Shown here in pieces: positions 36,132 to 43,805 of a stretch of 59,173 nt of DNA. The stretch is from Imperialibacter sp965651695. GTDB lineage: Bacteria > Bacteroidota > Bacteroidia > Cytophagales > Cyclobacteriaceae. Within the stretch, counting starts at the first letter, position 1. The number at the start of each line of letters is the position of its first letter. Below the pieces are notes generated by a model. It searched no databases. It was not told where the DNA came from and was given only the letters and a program-made list of their open reading frames with translations. Location of the stretch: NCBI GenBank assembly GCA_965651695.1, contig CBFGTI010000016.1, forward strand, positions 1-59,173. The letters are read 5' to 3'. The position numbers and the translations under genes were made by a program.

Positions 36132-37196
36132 CTAGGCAGCAGATTCTAAAAGTAACACAGGCATTTTGATATAGGCTTTGTCTTCAGCCTTCACGATAAG
36201 AAAGGGCCGTTGGGTAAAATGGCCAAACGACGCCTCAAGCTCGCTCAGTTTTTCCCGATAATTTACGGCGGGCATCAATTTCTCCCATAGCGTGTATTCA
36301 ATTACAAGGTAGTCATCCTCCGTACGCAAACTAATTTCAAGCGGCCGGCTGGGTTGTATAATCGTCGAATTAACGATCCACTCCAGCACTATCATCATGC
36401 TTCCCGGCAGCAAATACGCCGACTGTAGCATTTCGTCCGGCCCACTCTCCACGCTTGCGCTCCATTTTATGCAGTTTCCAAATTGCTGGTTGTACAGGTA
36501 AACGGCACTTTCGGCTATCTCAAGCTCGGCAGCAACTTCCGAAAGCTCGTCGTTGCGGCTATCGAGCACACTGCGGTACACGTGCGAAAGCTTTTGAATG
36601 AATTTCTCCCCTGCTTTATCCTTTTTGTGAATAATGGTAATGAGTGTCTCCAGCGACCTGTAAAGAAACTCCGGATTGATAATCCGGCTGAAAATCCTGA
36701 GTTTTAAATCGATATTTTTCTTCAGCACACTTTCTTTCTCAATGGCTCTTCTGTTTTCTATACCAAACAGGATAACCGACGACAGCACCATAAAGTAAAG
36801 CGTGTAAATAAAGCCATATATCCAGAGGAAGGCGTTGAGCTCGGTAGAAAATGTGCCCCAACTATAGCCGATCTGAAATATAAAATAAGTGGAAACCACG
36901 GCCGACACCAGCAAAAATGTAAGGCTAAGGCCGGCCGCAAAGAGCGCCACCAGCCAGGTTTGAAGGGCTCCTGTTGTTTCCAGCTTCGACAAAAACCCAT
37001 TGTTTGTCAGCCGCTGGCTCTCAGAAAAAAGGTAGGTGAGCCCTATACAAAGCAGTGCCTCCTGGTTGAAGAAATATTCGGCCAGGCGGCCAAGGTCGTC
37101 GAAAACCATGAGCACGAGTAAATAAATGAAGATGCCCAGGAATAACGGGGCCATTACGCGCAATAGCGGCTGGTTATAGAAAAGTTGGTTTTTCAT
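36132..37196 (-). CDS. Degenerate LytS-type histidine kinase (pseudokinase)
   Basis: The 354-residue protein has four to five N-terminal membrane helices (~10-145) and a C-terminal part laid out like a His_kinase/HATPase module. The phospho-acceptor motif, normally NPHFLFN, reads NPEFLYR at 174-180, so Glu176 replaces the histidine. The N-box (normally VENxxKH) reads LEWIVNST, and the glycine G-box is not visible. It should therefore neither bind ATP nor autophosphorylate in the normal way. Its start overlaps the stop of the intact kinase (ATGA), and the response regulator follows after one base. A role as sensor subunit or allosteric partner of the intact kinase is inference. Confidence 0.8.
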   Translation of the reverse strand: MKNQLFYNQPLLRVMAPLFLGIFIYLLVLMVFDDLGRLAEYFFNQEALLCIGLTYLFSESQRLTNNGFLSKLETTGALQTWLVALFAAGLSLTFLLVSAVVSTYFIFQIGYSWGTFSTELNAFLWIYGFIYTLYFMVLSSVILFGIENRRAIEKESVLKKNIDLKLRIFSRIINPEFLYRSLETLITIIHKKDKAGEKFIQKLSHVYRSVLDSRNDELSEVAAELEIAESAVYLYNQQFGNCIKWSASVESGPDEMLQSAYLLPGSMMIVLEWIVNSTIIQPSRPLEISLRTEDDYLVIEYTLWEKLMPAVNYREKLSELEASFGHFTQRPFLIVKAEDKAYIKMPVLLLESAA

Positions 37197-38218
37197 GCGG
37201 AAGGAAGAAGTGGGACCGATACGATAAAAAGTTCATTTTGCACAATCCTGATGGGCAGATCGGTGAAAAAGCTATACCTGCGCTTGATGTTGGTTAAGCC
37301 CACATGAAGCGACTCAGCTTCAGAAGCAATCGTCCGGCTTTCGTTTTTCACACATAAATAGTTGCCCTCGGCCTCTTGAATAAAGACCTCCATGGGGTCG
37401 AGCTCCGAAAAGTCGTTGTGCTTGATTACGTTTTCAACCAGTAGCTGAATGGTGAGCGGCGGAATGCTTGCACTATACTTCTCGCGGCTTATAGAAATGG
37501 TATGTGTGAGGGCATTTCCAAACCTGACCTTCTGAAGAAAAAGATACGCCTTCACAAACTCCAGTTCTTCCTCTACTGTAACCAGCTTTTTATCCTGAGA
37601 AGAGATGAGGTATTGGTACGACTGCACCAGCCTGCGCACAAATTGCTCAGCTTTTGAGGGGGAATCGTCGAGCAGTGAAGAAATGGTGTTGAGGCTATTG
37701 AAAAGGTAATGCGGGCTGAGCTGCGTTTTGAGTAGCTCGTACTGCAGCTCCAGTTGCTCCCGTTCGTGTTTCAGCTGGCTTATCCGGCCTTTGGTGTATT
37801 GCTGGTACGAAAAATACGAAAGGTCTATCACGCCGCTTAGCAAAAGTACGGCGAACAGCAGGATAGCTAACTTGGTGAGTTCGGGCCGGAGAGTTTCGAG
37901 AGTGGGGGCCGCCGGGATAGCCATTGCCACGAGTTCGTAACCCAGCAGCACGATGAAAAAAAGAAGCAGCGCCTGGCTTACAAACCCCGCCAGAAACCTG
38001 TAGCCCATCGATTTCTTCCAGGAAATCAGCCTGTTAATGTTCAGATTGAGGTATACGATGGCAATGCCTGTAAACACCCCGGCGAGCAGCACAATGATGT
38101 ATATAGGAAGGTTGCTGGCGAGCTCCGGAATGGCACCGGTTTTACCGTAGTAGAGATATATAAATATCCCTACTGCGATAAAAGACATTCCAAGGGCCTT
38201 TAAAAACCACTTTCTCAT
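37193..38218 (-). CDS. LytS-type sensor histidine kinase
   Basis: The 341-residue protein has four membrane helices (~10-135), a coiled-coil linker, the His_kinase motif LSPHYLFNSLN with His170, an N-box LLVENVIKHN (~268-277) and a short G-box region HVGLTNIKRRY. It should phosphorylate the LytTR regulator encoded two genes downstream. It is followed, with a 4-base overlap, by the degenerate kinase gene, and is preceded by 16 bases after the repeat-protein gene. No extracellular sensor domain is present, so a signal would have to come through the membrane helices or a partner. Confidence 0.93.
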   Translation of the reverse strand: MRKWFLKALGMSFIAVGIFIYLYYGKTGAIPELASNLPIYIIVLLAGVFTGIAIVYLNLNINRLISWKKSMGYRFLAGFVSQALLLFFIVLLGYELVAMAIPAAPTLETLRPELTKLAILLFAVLLLSGVIDLSYFSYQQYTKGRISQLKHEREQLELQYELLKTQLSPHYLFNSLNTISSLLDDSPSKAEQFVRRLVQSYQYLISSQDKKLVTVEEELEFVKAYLFLQKVRFGNALTHTISISREKYSASIPPLTIQLLVENVIKHNDFSELDPMEVFIQEAEGNYLCVKNESRTIASEAESLHVGLTNIKRRYSFFTDLPIRIVQNELFIVSVPLLPSA

Positions 38219-38234
38219 ATTAAGGAAGAATGCA

Positions 38235-39773
38235 CTAATAAAGCTTCTCCATTACCCGCCGGTATTCGCTGCTCGAGGGGATTTTCGCTGCCGCCTCCGA
38301 TACAGCTTTTCTAAACTCGTCGGTTTTGGGCATTACTTCAGCCACTTTTACAAGCACTTCACCCTGTGTTGAGGACGAGGCAATGTGGCCGGTTGCTTCT
38401 ATTACCTTGTGCAAAAACTCCGGGTTCGTGTTACCATCTCCCATGAAAGATAGCAAAACATAGCCTTGTTCAGAAGAGCTGGCAATATTTTTAACCGTCT
38501 CAAAAACGAGGTTGCTCAACGCCGGATCGTTTCTCATTTTTGGTGATGCTGCTCTCAGCACGTCGCCTTGCGTAGAACTGGAGGCAATGTTCTGCACGGC
38601 CTTTATGAGCGGGGCGAGCTGCTCGGGAGTCGGATTCTTTTCTATAATTGCGTACTTCAGCACTTCGCCCTGGGCAGAGCTTGAGGGTATCCGGCTGATG
38701 GTTTGTGCCAGCTTACTGAATTGCTCGGTCGGGAGCGAACCCGAGCTGGCGAGTGCCGCCTTTAGCACAGTAGCCTGCTCCGAGCTTGAGGCAATTTGGC
38801 TTACCGATTCCATTATCAAACCAAAAGTATAGCCGTCGGGAGAGGTTGTTGACATCAGGTCCCGCAAAACACTTCCTTTTTCGGGGCTGGAAGGTATGTG
38901 GTCCACCACCTTAAAGTATTCGGCCTGAATAGCTTTGTCCTGATCGAACTGTTTGTTGTACAGGCGCAACACCGACCCTCTTTCGGAGCTCGACGGAATG
39001 CCGTCGATGGCTTTTAGCAGCGCCATTTTTGTGCTTTTAGGCAGGTTATGTTTTTCCAACACATGCCGGAGGGTATAGCCTGCCTCCGAACTCGACGGAA
39101 TATTCTGTACGGCTTTAAAATAGGCCTCGGCGCTACGGCTGTTAGAGAAGAATTTGTAGTCGTATTTTCTGAGCAACTCGCCTTTGGTAGAGCTCGACGG
39201 AATGTCGCTTGTGATTGCCAGCGCAATACTGGCGAGCCCCGATTCCGTGAGGCCATTCATCTGCAACAGATACGAAAAATAGTCTCCCTTGCCGCTTGAG
39301 CTGTTTATTTCCTCGATTTCGTCCAGCACTGCATCCACGCCTCCGTTTTTATGAAAACGTTTCACACGGTCTTCAGCAGCCACTCCGGTAGACCTTACTA
39401 CCTCCAGCAGTACGTCGGCAAGCCATTTTTTTCCCTCTGGTTCAAAGGGCAGCAGTGTGCGATTGTCGTAGAATTCGTAGTTCAGCTCGCCTCTTTCATT
39501 GCTGCTAATTGTCAGTTCTTTTTTGTTTCCGAAAGTCACCTTGCGTATCGTCAGAAAACCACCGGGTGAAATAGCGGTAACCTCCGTGTCGCTGTCATTT
39601 ACCGATACCCTGCCTCTAACCTTGATCTCAAGGCTGGAGGCAGTACCCACAATCTTGAATTCGTTCTTGTAGGTTTTGGTCTTCAGCGAATCTTCCTCCG
39701 TCGCTCTTACTGCTCCAGTCAACATTAAAAATGCAGCCGTAAAAGTTGCAATCGTGTTCATGAGCTTATTCAT
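38235..39773 (-). CDS. Exported 34-residue-repeat (SSS-repeat) helical protein in a LytTR operon
   Basis: With the start at 39773 the product is 512 residues: a signal peptide (~1-24), an N-terminal beta-rich domain (~30-110; LEIKVRGRVSVNDSDTEV, ISPGGFLTIRKVTFG), a helical bridge (KKWLADVLLEVVRSTGV, RVKRFHKNGGVDAVLDEI) and eleven copies (the last partial) of a 34-35 residue unit with consensus xxIxSSSexGxVLr followed by ~20 variable residues ending FxxxVxxI (~154-512). I recall related repeats with SSDYE in place of SSSE in other bacteria, sometimes attached to M56-type peptidases. The repeats probably form an alpha-solenoid. The gene is 16 bases upstream of the LytS-like kinase on the same strand, so it may be the sensory input; this is inference. 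Confidence 0.85.
   Translation of the reverse strand: MNKLMNTIATFTAAFLMLTGAVRATEEDSLKTKTYKNEFKIVGTASSLEIKVRGRVSVNDSDTEVTAISPGGFLTIRKVTFGNKKELTISSNERGELNYEFYDNRTLLPFEPEGKKWLADVLLEVVRSTGVAAEDRVKRFHKNGGVDAVLDEIEEINSSSGKGDYFSYLLQMNGLTESGLASIALAITSDIPSSSTKGELLRKYDYKFFSNSRSAEAYFKAVQNIPSSSEAGYTLRHVLEKHNLPKSTKMALLKAIDGIPSSSERGSVLRLYNKQFDQDKAIQAEYFKVVDHIPSSPEKGSVLRDLMSTTSPDGYTFGLIMESVSQIASSSEQATVLKAALASSGSLPTEQFSKLAQTISRIPSSSAQGEVLKYAIIEKNPTPEQLAPLIKAVQNIASSSTQGDVLRAASPKMRNDPALSNLVFETVKNIASSSEQGYVLLSFMGDGNTNPEFLHKVIEATGHIASSSTQGEVLVKVAEVMPKTDEFRKAVSEAAAKIPSSSEYRRVMEKLY
38238..39314 (-). repeat. Eleven coding repeats of 102-105 bases (34-35 residues)
   Basis: At protein level each unit begins with Ile-Pro/Ala-Ser-Ser-Ser, then Glu/Thr/Ala-x-Gly and Val-Leu. 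Nine of the ten complete units visible between the first and last SSS motifs are 34 or 35 residues by count. The final unit is cut short by the stop codon. DNA identity between units is low, so they are old repeats. Confidence 0.9.
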
Positions 39774-40019
39774 AACTAAATATTTTGAGTTTCCTGACAC
39801 AATGAACGGGAATACACCTTATATAGGAAATGCAGGTGTAGTCAACAGCAAATCCTGTGTACTGAACCGGCAAAAGACCTGAGCAAAAAAATCACTGCCG
39901 AAGAAAGGCTGCCATAGCGAAAGACCGCCACCCGCCAAAATCCTATTTAAGAAGTGCTCCAGTTCGTCAATCTCGAATAATTTTCCGAATTTCAATTTTC
40001 TTCTAAAATATACAGCAAT

Positions 40020-40814
40020 ATGAAAGCTCAGTTGTCCATCTTCACAATCCTCTTTATCCTGATCTTGTGCATCAGCTGCTCCCCATCCGATACAAAGACG
40101 TCATCGACCGAGGGGTTTGATGAGAATATGCCGGCCGAGGGCTTCGACATCAGCGGGTCGGACCCACAGGCAATCAAAGTTGCCGACGACGTAATGATGG
40201 CCATGGGCGGCCGTAAAAACTGGGACGAGACGCGCTATATAGCCTGGAATTTTTTTGGCGCCAGAAAGCACCTCTGGGATAAATGGACAGGAGATGTGAG
40301 AATTGAAGCGCCCCGCGACTCCACCATTATTCTAATGAACATAAACACAATGGAAGGCAGGGTATCGAAACGCGGCGAAGTGTTTGAACAGCCCGATTCT
40401 GTTAAAAAATACCTCGACCGGGGAAAAGCCTGGTGGATTAACGATTCCTACTGGCTTGTAATGCCCTTTAAACTGAAAGATACAGGCGTTACTTTGAAAT
40501 ACGTTGGCGAAGACACGACCGCAGATGGCCGCAATGCACATGTGCTTACGTTGAAGTTTAAGGAGGTGGGAGTGACTCCTGAAAACGGCTACGAAGTTTT
40601 TGTGGATATTGAAAGCAAGCTGGTAAGCCAGTGGTCGTACTATAGAAATGCCGATCAGGAAGATCCAAACTTTACGATGCCCTGGCTGGATTACAAGCAA
40701 TACGGCAACATCTTGCTGTCGGGCAACAGAGGCGAGCGGCAAATAACCGAAATCAAAGTTTTGGAAAAGGTGCCGGAAGGCTCGTTTACGGCATTTGAGG
40801 CCACAGTACTATAG
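40020..40814 (+). CDS. Putative lipoprotein, DUF6503-like
   Basis: The 264-residue protein has a lipoprotein signal peptide (LCISC, Cys20), then a domain with MAMGGRKNWDETRYIAWNFF and HLWDKWTGDVRIE, which I recall from the DUF6503 family of Bacteroidota lipoproteins; the beta-rich layout resembles LolA-like lipid-binding folds. No enzyme motif is visible. The ogt gene starts two bases after its stop, so they may share a transcript. The 246 bases between it and the divergent SSS-repeat gene hold no recognisable promoter consensus. Confidence 0.7.
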   Translation: MKAQLSIFTILFILILCISCSPSDTKTSSTEGFDENMPAEGFDISGSDPQAIKVADDVMMAMGGRKNWDETRYIAWNFFGARKHLWDKWTGDVRIEAPRDSTIILMNINTMEGRVSKRGEVFEQPDSVKKYLDRGKAWWINDSYWLVMPFKLKDTGVTLKYVGEDTTADGRNAHVLTLKFKEVGVTPENGYEVFVDIESKLVSQWSYYRNADQEDPNFTMPWLDYKQYGNILLSGNRGERQITEIKVLEKVPEGSFTAFEATVL

Positions 40815-40816
40815 AA

Positions 40817-41302
40817 GTGTTTGTGCTATACATGGAATCGCCTGTTGGATGGCTGAGGCTGTCTGGTACGGAGGATGTTCTTTACGAAATATATTTTTGC
40901 GAAGGTAACGGCCCCGGGCGGCAAGCCAGCACACCGGTGCTGGAAGAGACGAAAAGACAACTCGACGCCTATTTTGCTAAAAAGTTGAGAGTATTCGATC
41001 TACCGTTTCAGCTAAAGGGTACTCCATTTCAACAAAAAGTATGGGGTGCACTCACAAAAATCCCTTTTGGACAGAGCTGGTCATACATGCAGCTGGCAAC
41101 CGAACTCGGCGACCCAAAGTGCATAAGGGCAGCCGCCTCGGCCAATGGTAAAAATCCGCTACCTGTGCTAATACCGTGCCATCGGGTTATCGGAGCCGAC
41201 AACACGCTGGTGGGTTACGGCGGAGGGCTTTGGCGCAAAGAGTGGCTACTTGCGCACGAGGAGCATCCAGTTTACATGTACCGGCAGGGGTTTTTATTTT
41301 AG
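40817..41302 (+). CDS. ogt: Methylated-DNA--protein-cysteine methyltransferase
   Basis: The 161-residue protein has the alkyl-acceptor motif PCHRVIG with Cys121 and the DNA-binding helix FQQKVWGALTKIPFGQSWSYMQLA. It takes the methyl group from O6-methylguanine onto its own cysteine and is then inactive. A GTG start at 40817 gives a complete first beta strand (FVLYMESPVGWLRL); an ATG five codons later is the alternative. No AraC-type Ada domain is present. Confidence 0.94.
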   Translation: MFVLYMESPVGWLRLSGTEDVLYEIYFCEGNGPGRQASTPVLEETKRQLDAYFAKKLRVFDLPFQLKGTPFQQKVWGALTKIPFGQSWSYMQLATELGDPKCIRAAASANGKNPLPVLIPCHRVIGADNTLVGYGGGLWRKEWLLAHEEHPVYMYRQGFLF

Positions 41303-41309
41303 CAGTTTA

Positions 41310-41341
41310 TTTATACGTTTAATGTAATTTCCGTAACTTTG
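41310..41341 (+). promoter_or_regulatory. Candidate promoter TTTA-N20-TAACTTTG
   Basis: TAACTTTG (41334-41341) is a perfect Bacteroidota -7 element, with TTTA at 41310-41313, 20 bases upstream, matching three of four -33 positions. It points to an intrinsic terminator at 41358-41384 and to the hydrolase gene beyond. Confidence 0.5.
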
Positions 41342-41357
41342 AAGTACGTTAGCTGAC

Positions 41358-41384
41358 AAATACCTATTTGTAGGTATTTTTTTT
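41358..41384 (+). terminator. Intrinsic terminator between ogt and the hydrolase gene
   Basis: A perfect 9-bp stem AAATACCTA / TAGGTATTT with loop TTTG is followed by TTTTT (41380-41384). It ends the ogt transcript unless it acts as an attenuator for transcripts started at the nearby promoter candidate. Confidence 0.88.
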
Positions 41385-41472
41385 ATCATTTTTACCTACT
41401 TCCTTCACATCCAAATTGAGTCGAAAAAATTGGCATTATTAGTGCAGAGGGGATCAAGAAAAGGATTGCGGT

Positions 41473-42450
41473 ATGTTTAAAAAGACTTTAGTTTCGCTGG
41501 TGTTGTTTACCACCGGTGTTTTTTTAGCTTTATTCAGAGCGGATCTTTCGCCTGAAGATTTGTCTATTAAATATGCCGGAAGAACTTCGCGGTTCGTGAA
41601 GATCGACGGCCAACCTATACACTATAAGTCTGAAGGAAAAGGATTTCCCATTATCTTACTGCATGGCGCCACATCATCCCTTCATACGTGGGACGCCTGG
41701 TCGCAGGAGCTGTCGCAGTACTACCAGGTGATACGGATCGACCTTCCGGGATTCGGCCTTACCGGCCCGTTTCCTGACAACGACTACTCGATTAAGCGCT
41801 ATTCTGAATTTCTGGGCAAGTTTGTAAATACCGTTGGCCTCGAAAGGTGTTACCTGGCGGGTAATTCGCTGGGTGGCGAAATAGCCTGGAATTTTGCGAT
41901 CGATTATCCGGAAAAAGTTGAGAAGCTTATCCTGATTGATGCCGCGGGCTTTCCTGACAACTCACCGCCACCATTTTTATTCCGGCTGGCAAAAGCACCG
42001 GGATTCAATACCTTTCTCAGATTCTCCACGCCAAAGTTCATGATCCAGAATAATCTTGAAGAGGTTTATTTCGACGATTCGAAGGTAAGCCCCGAGCTTG
42101 TGACACGGTATCAGGACCTGAACAGAAGAGAAGGTAACAGACGTGCTTTCATTTCGCGGTTGAACACACCATCGATTGACAGGTCCGAGGAGCTTCCCAA
42201 AATTAAGCAGCGTGTGTTAATCCAGTGGGGTAAGCACGACAAGTGGATACCTGCCTCCGTGGCTGATTCTTTTGGAACCTACCTCCCCAATTCGGTGGTA
42301 AAGGTTTATGAAAATGCCGGCCATGTGCCAATGGAAGAAATTCCGGAGGAAACAGTGGCCGATGCCATTCAGTTTCTGAAGGAAGATTCCCCTTATGGTT
42401 TTCCGTTTATCTTTGCCAGAAGCACTGAACCCGCAGAGCAGCCGAGATAG
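41473..42450 (+). CDS. Alpha/beta hydrolase
   Basis: The 325-residue protein has an N-terminal hydrophobic segment (~5-22, membrane anchor or signal), the oxyanion HG motif in ILLHGATSS (64-65), the nucleophile elbow AGNSLGGE (Ser132), the acid in GKHDKWIP and the His in NAGHVPMEE. The order and spacing are those of the general alpha/beta hydrolase fold. The substrate is unknown. It is convergent with the CaCA antiporter gene and 36 bases from its stop. Confidence 0.92.
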   Translation: MFKKTLVSLVLFTTGVFLALFRADLSPEDLSIKYAGRTSRFVKIDGQPIHYKSEGKGFPIILLHGATSSLHTWDAWSQELSQYYQVIRIDLPGFGLTGPFPDNDYSIKRYSEFLGKFVNTVGLERCYLAGNSLGGEIAWNFAIDYPEKVEKLILIDAAGFPDNSPPPFLFRLAKAPGFNTFLRFSTPKFMIQNNLEEVYFDDSKVSPELVTRYQDLNRREGNRRAFISRLNTPSIDRSEELPKIKQRVLIQWGKHDKWIPASVADSFGTYLPNSVVKVYENAGHVPMEEIPEETVADAIQFLKEDSPYGFPFIFARSTEPAEQPR

Positions 42451-42486
42451 GCCGGATCAATCCGAATATCTGCCTAATTGCGCAAG

Positions 42487-43683
42487 CTAAAGAATCCCTG
42501 TCCAGTCGAAGAAGTGTAACAACACGCTCGAAATTTCTTCGGCCAACGGATTGCCTGTGCTTTTGCCGGTGATGTACAAAAAGAACAAGAGGTAGATCGC
42601 TACCAAAGCCAGGGAGCGCCCTTTTCCAAGGCTTTGGGTTGTAGAAAAGATTAATACTGCCACCAGGGTAAGCAGCAACAGTAAAACGCTCAGCTCAAGT
42701 ATTTGCTCGCCGGTAGAGCCCGCCATGTGTATGGGCCCGTTTATCGCGGTAAAAACGAGTAAAGGCAGCCCGAGGGCGAGGCATATAGCAAAAATATTAC
42801 TGCCAAGAGCGTTTGACAGGGCGTCGTCGTATTTGCCATCTTTGGCGTCTTTCACTGAGATAATAGTGTCGGGAATACTCGATGCTGCAGCTGCTAGTAT
42901 AAGGGCAACAAAAATCACCGGGATGTCGAGGCCGCTAAAAGTGCCCATCAAAGGCAGCTTGTAGGTGTCCGATCCAATCCACTCGCAGGCTATCACCAGC
43001 AAATAACACATTACAGCCATTAGCACCGATGAAAGCAGCAGCAGACCAAGCGCTGACGATGAGTTGAGTTTATTCCTGCTAAGCACCACGGCGGTAATGT
43101 CAAGGGTAAAGACCGCCTTCCAAAATGGTCGCAAACTGCTTTCTCTCTCAATTTCTTCGGCTTTTTCAATAACCGTTTGTTCCTTCCCCGCCTGGCCGGT
43201 TTTTTTCATTGTGCTAAACATGTAGAAAAGGTAGGCAGTATACAGTGCCGCCAGCAGTAAGCCGTGGTACCAGTAGAGGTACTGCTGACTTATAATTCCG
43301 ATAAAAAAACACTCAACAATGATGAGAGCTATTCCATCACGGCGCATGGCCCGTTTCGATAGTTTTACCTCAGTAGCCAGGCCCGTGAAAATTACCGCCA
43401 GCACAGCAGCCGAGGGTATAATCATGCTATTGAAAATTGCGCTGCCAGTGGTGGTGCCAATTCCACCGGCAAATCCGTCGGCCTGCTGCAGGTAAAAGAT
43501 GAAGAAAAATGAGGTAAACAGCTCAGGCAGTGAGCTCGCTATGGCGTTGATGGAGGCACCCCGCACGCCCTCCGACAAATGGCGCCCGAGGTAATTGGAC
43601 CCCACCATAAAAGCATCGCCCGCTTTCCATATCACCACACAACAAATCGCTATAAGCACAAGGGGAGGCAGCAAACCGATCAT
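42487..43683 (-). CDS. Sodium/calcium exchanger family (CaCA) membrane antiporter
   Basis: The 398-residue protein has about ten membrane helices arranged as two inverted halves joined by a charged loop (~160-185). The alpha-repeats are SINAIASSLPELFTS with GSAIFNSMIIPS in the first half, and AAASSIPDTIISVKDAKDG with SNALGSNIFAICLALG in the second. These hold the ion-binding acidic residues (Glu in SLPELFTS, Asp in SIPDTIIS). The family exchanges calcium or other cations for sodium or protons; the ions here are not known. Confidence 0.9.
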   Translation of the reverse strand: MIGLLPPLVLIAICCVVIWKAGDAFMVGSNYLGRHLSEGVRGASINAIASSLPELFTSFFFIFYLQQADGFAGGIGTTTGSAIFNSMIIPSAAVLAVIFTGLATEVKLSKRAMRRDGIALIIVECFFIGIISQQYLYWYHGLLLAALYTAYLFYMFSTMKKTGQAGKEQTVIEKAEEIERESSLRPFWKAVFTLDITAVVLSRNKLNSSSALGLLLLSSVLMAVMCYLLVIACEWIGSDTYKLPLMGTFSGLDIPVIFVALILAAAASSIPDTIISVKDAKDGKYDDALSNALGSNIFAICLALGLPLLVFTAINGPIHMAGSTGEQILELSVLLLLLTLVAVLIFSTTQSLGKGRSLALVAIYLLFFLYITGKSTGNPLAEEISSVLLHFFDWTGIL

Positions 43684-43805
43684 CTCAACATGATATTCGA
43701 TTAAGTCTATTATTGTAACGGTTCAACCCGCCAATCGTTCGTTAAGTATAGGCAACCTTTTGGTTATTAGCTGGTCTTTTATCCATAATCCTAAATTTTT
43801 GGCTC

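Noticed and set aside
38238..39314. CRISPR-like regular repeat spacing in the minus-strand region
   Set aside because: The units differ in DNA sequence and keep one reading frame with a protein-level consensus, so they are coding repeats.
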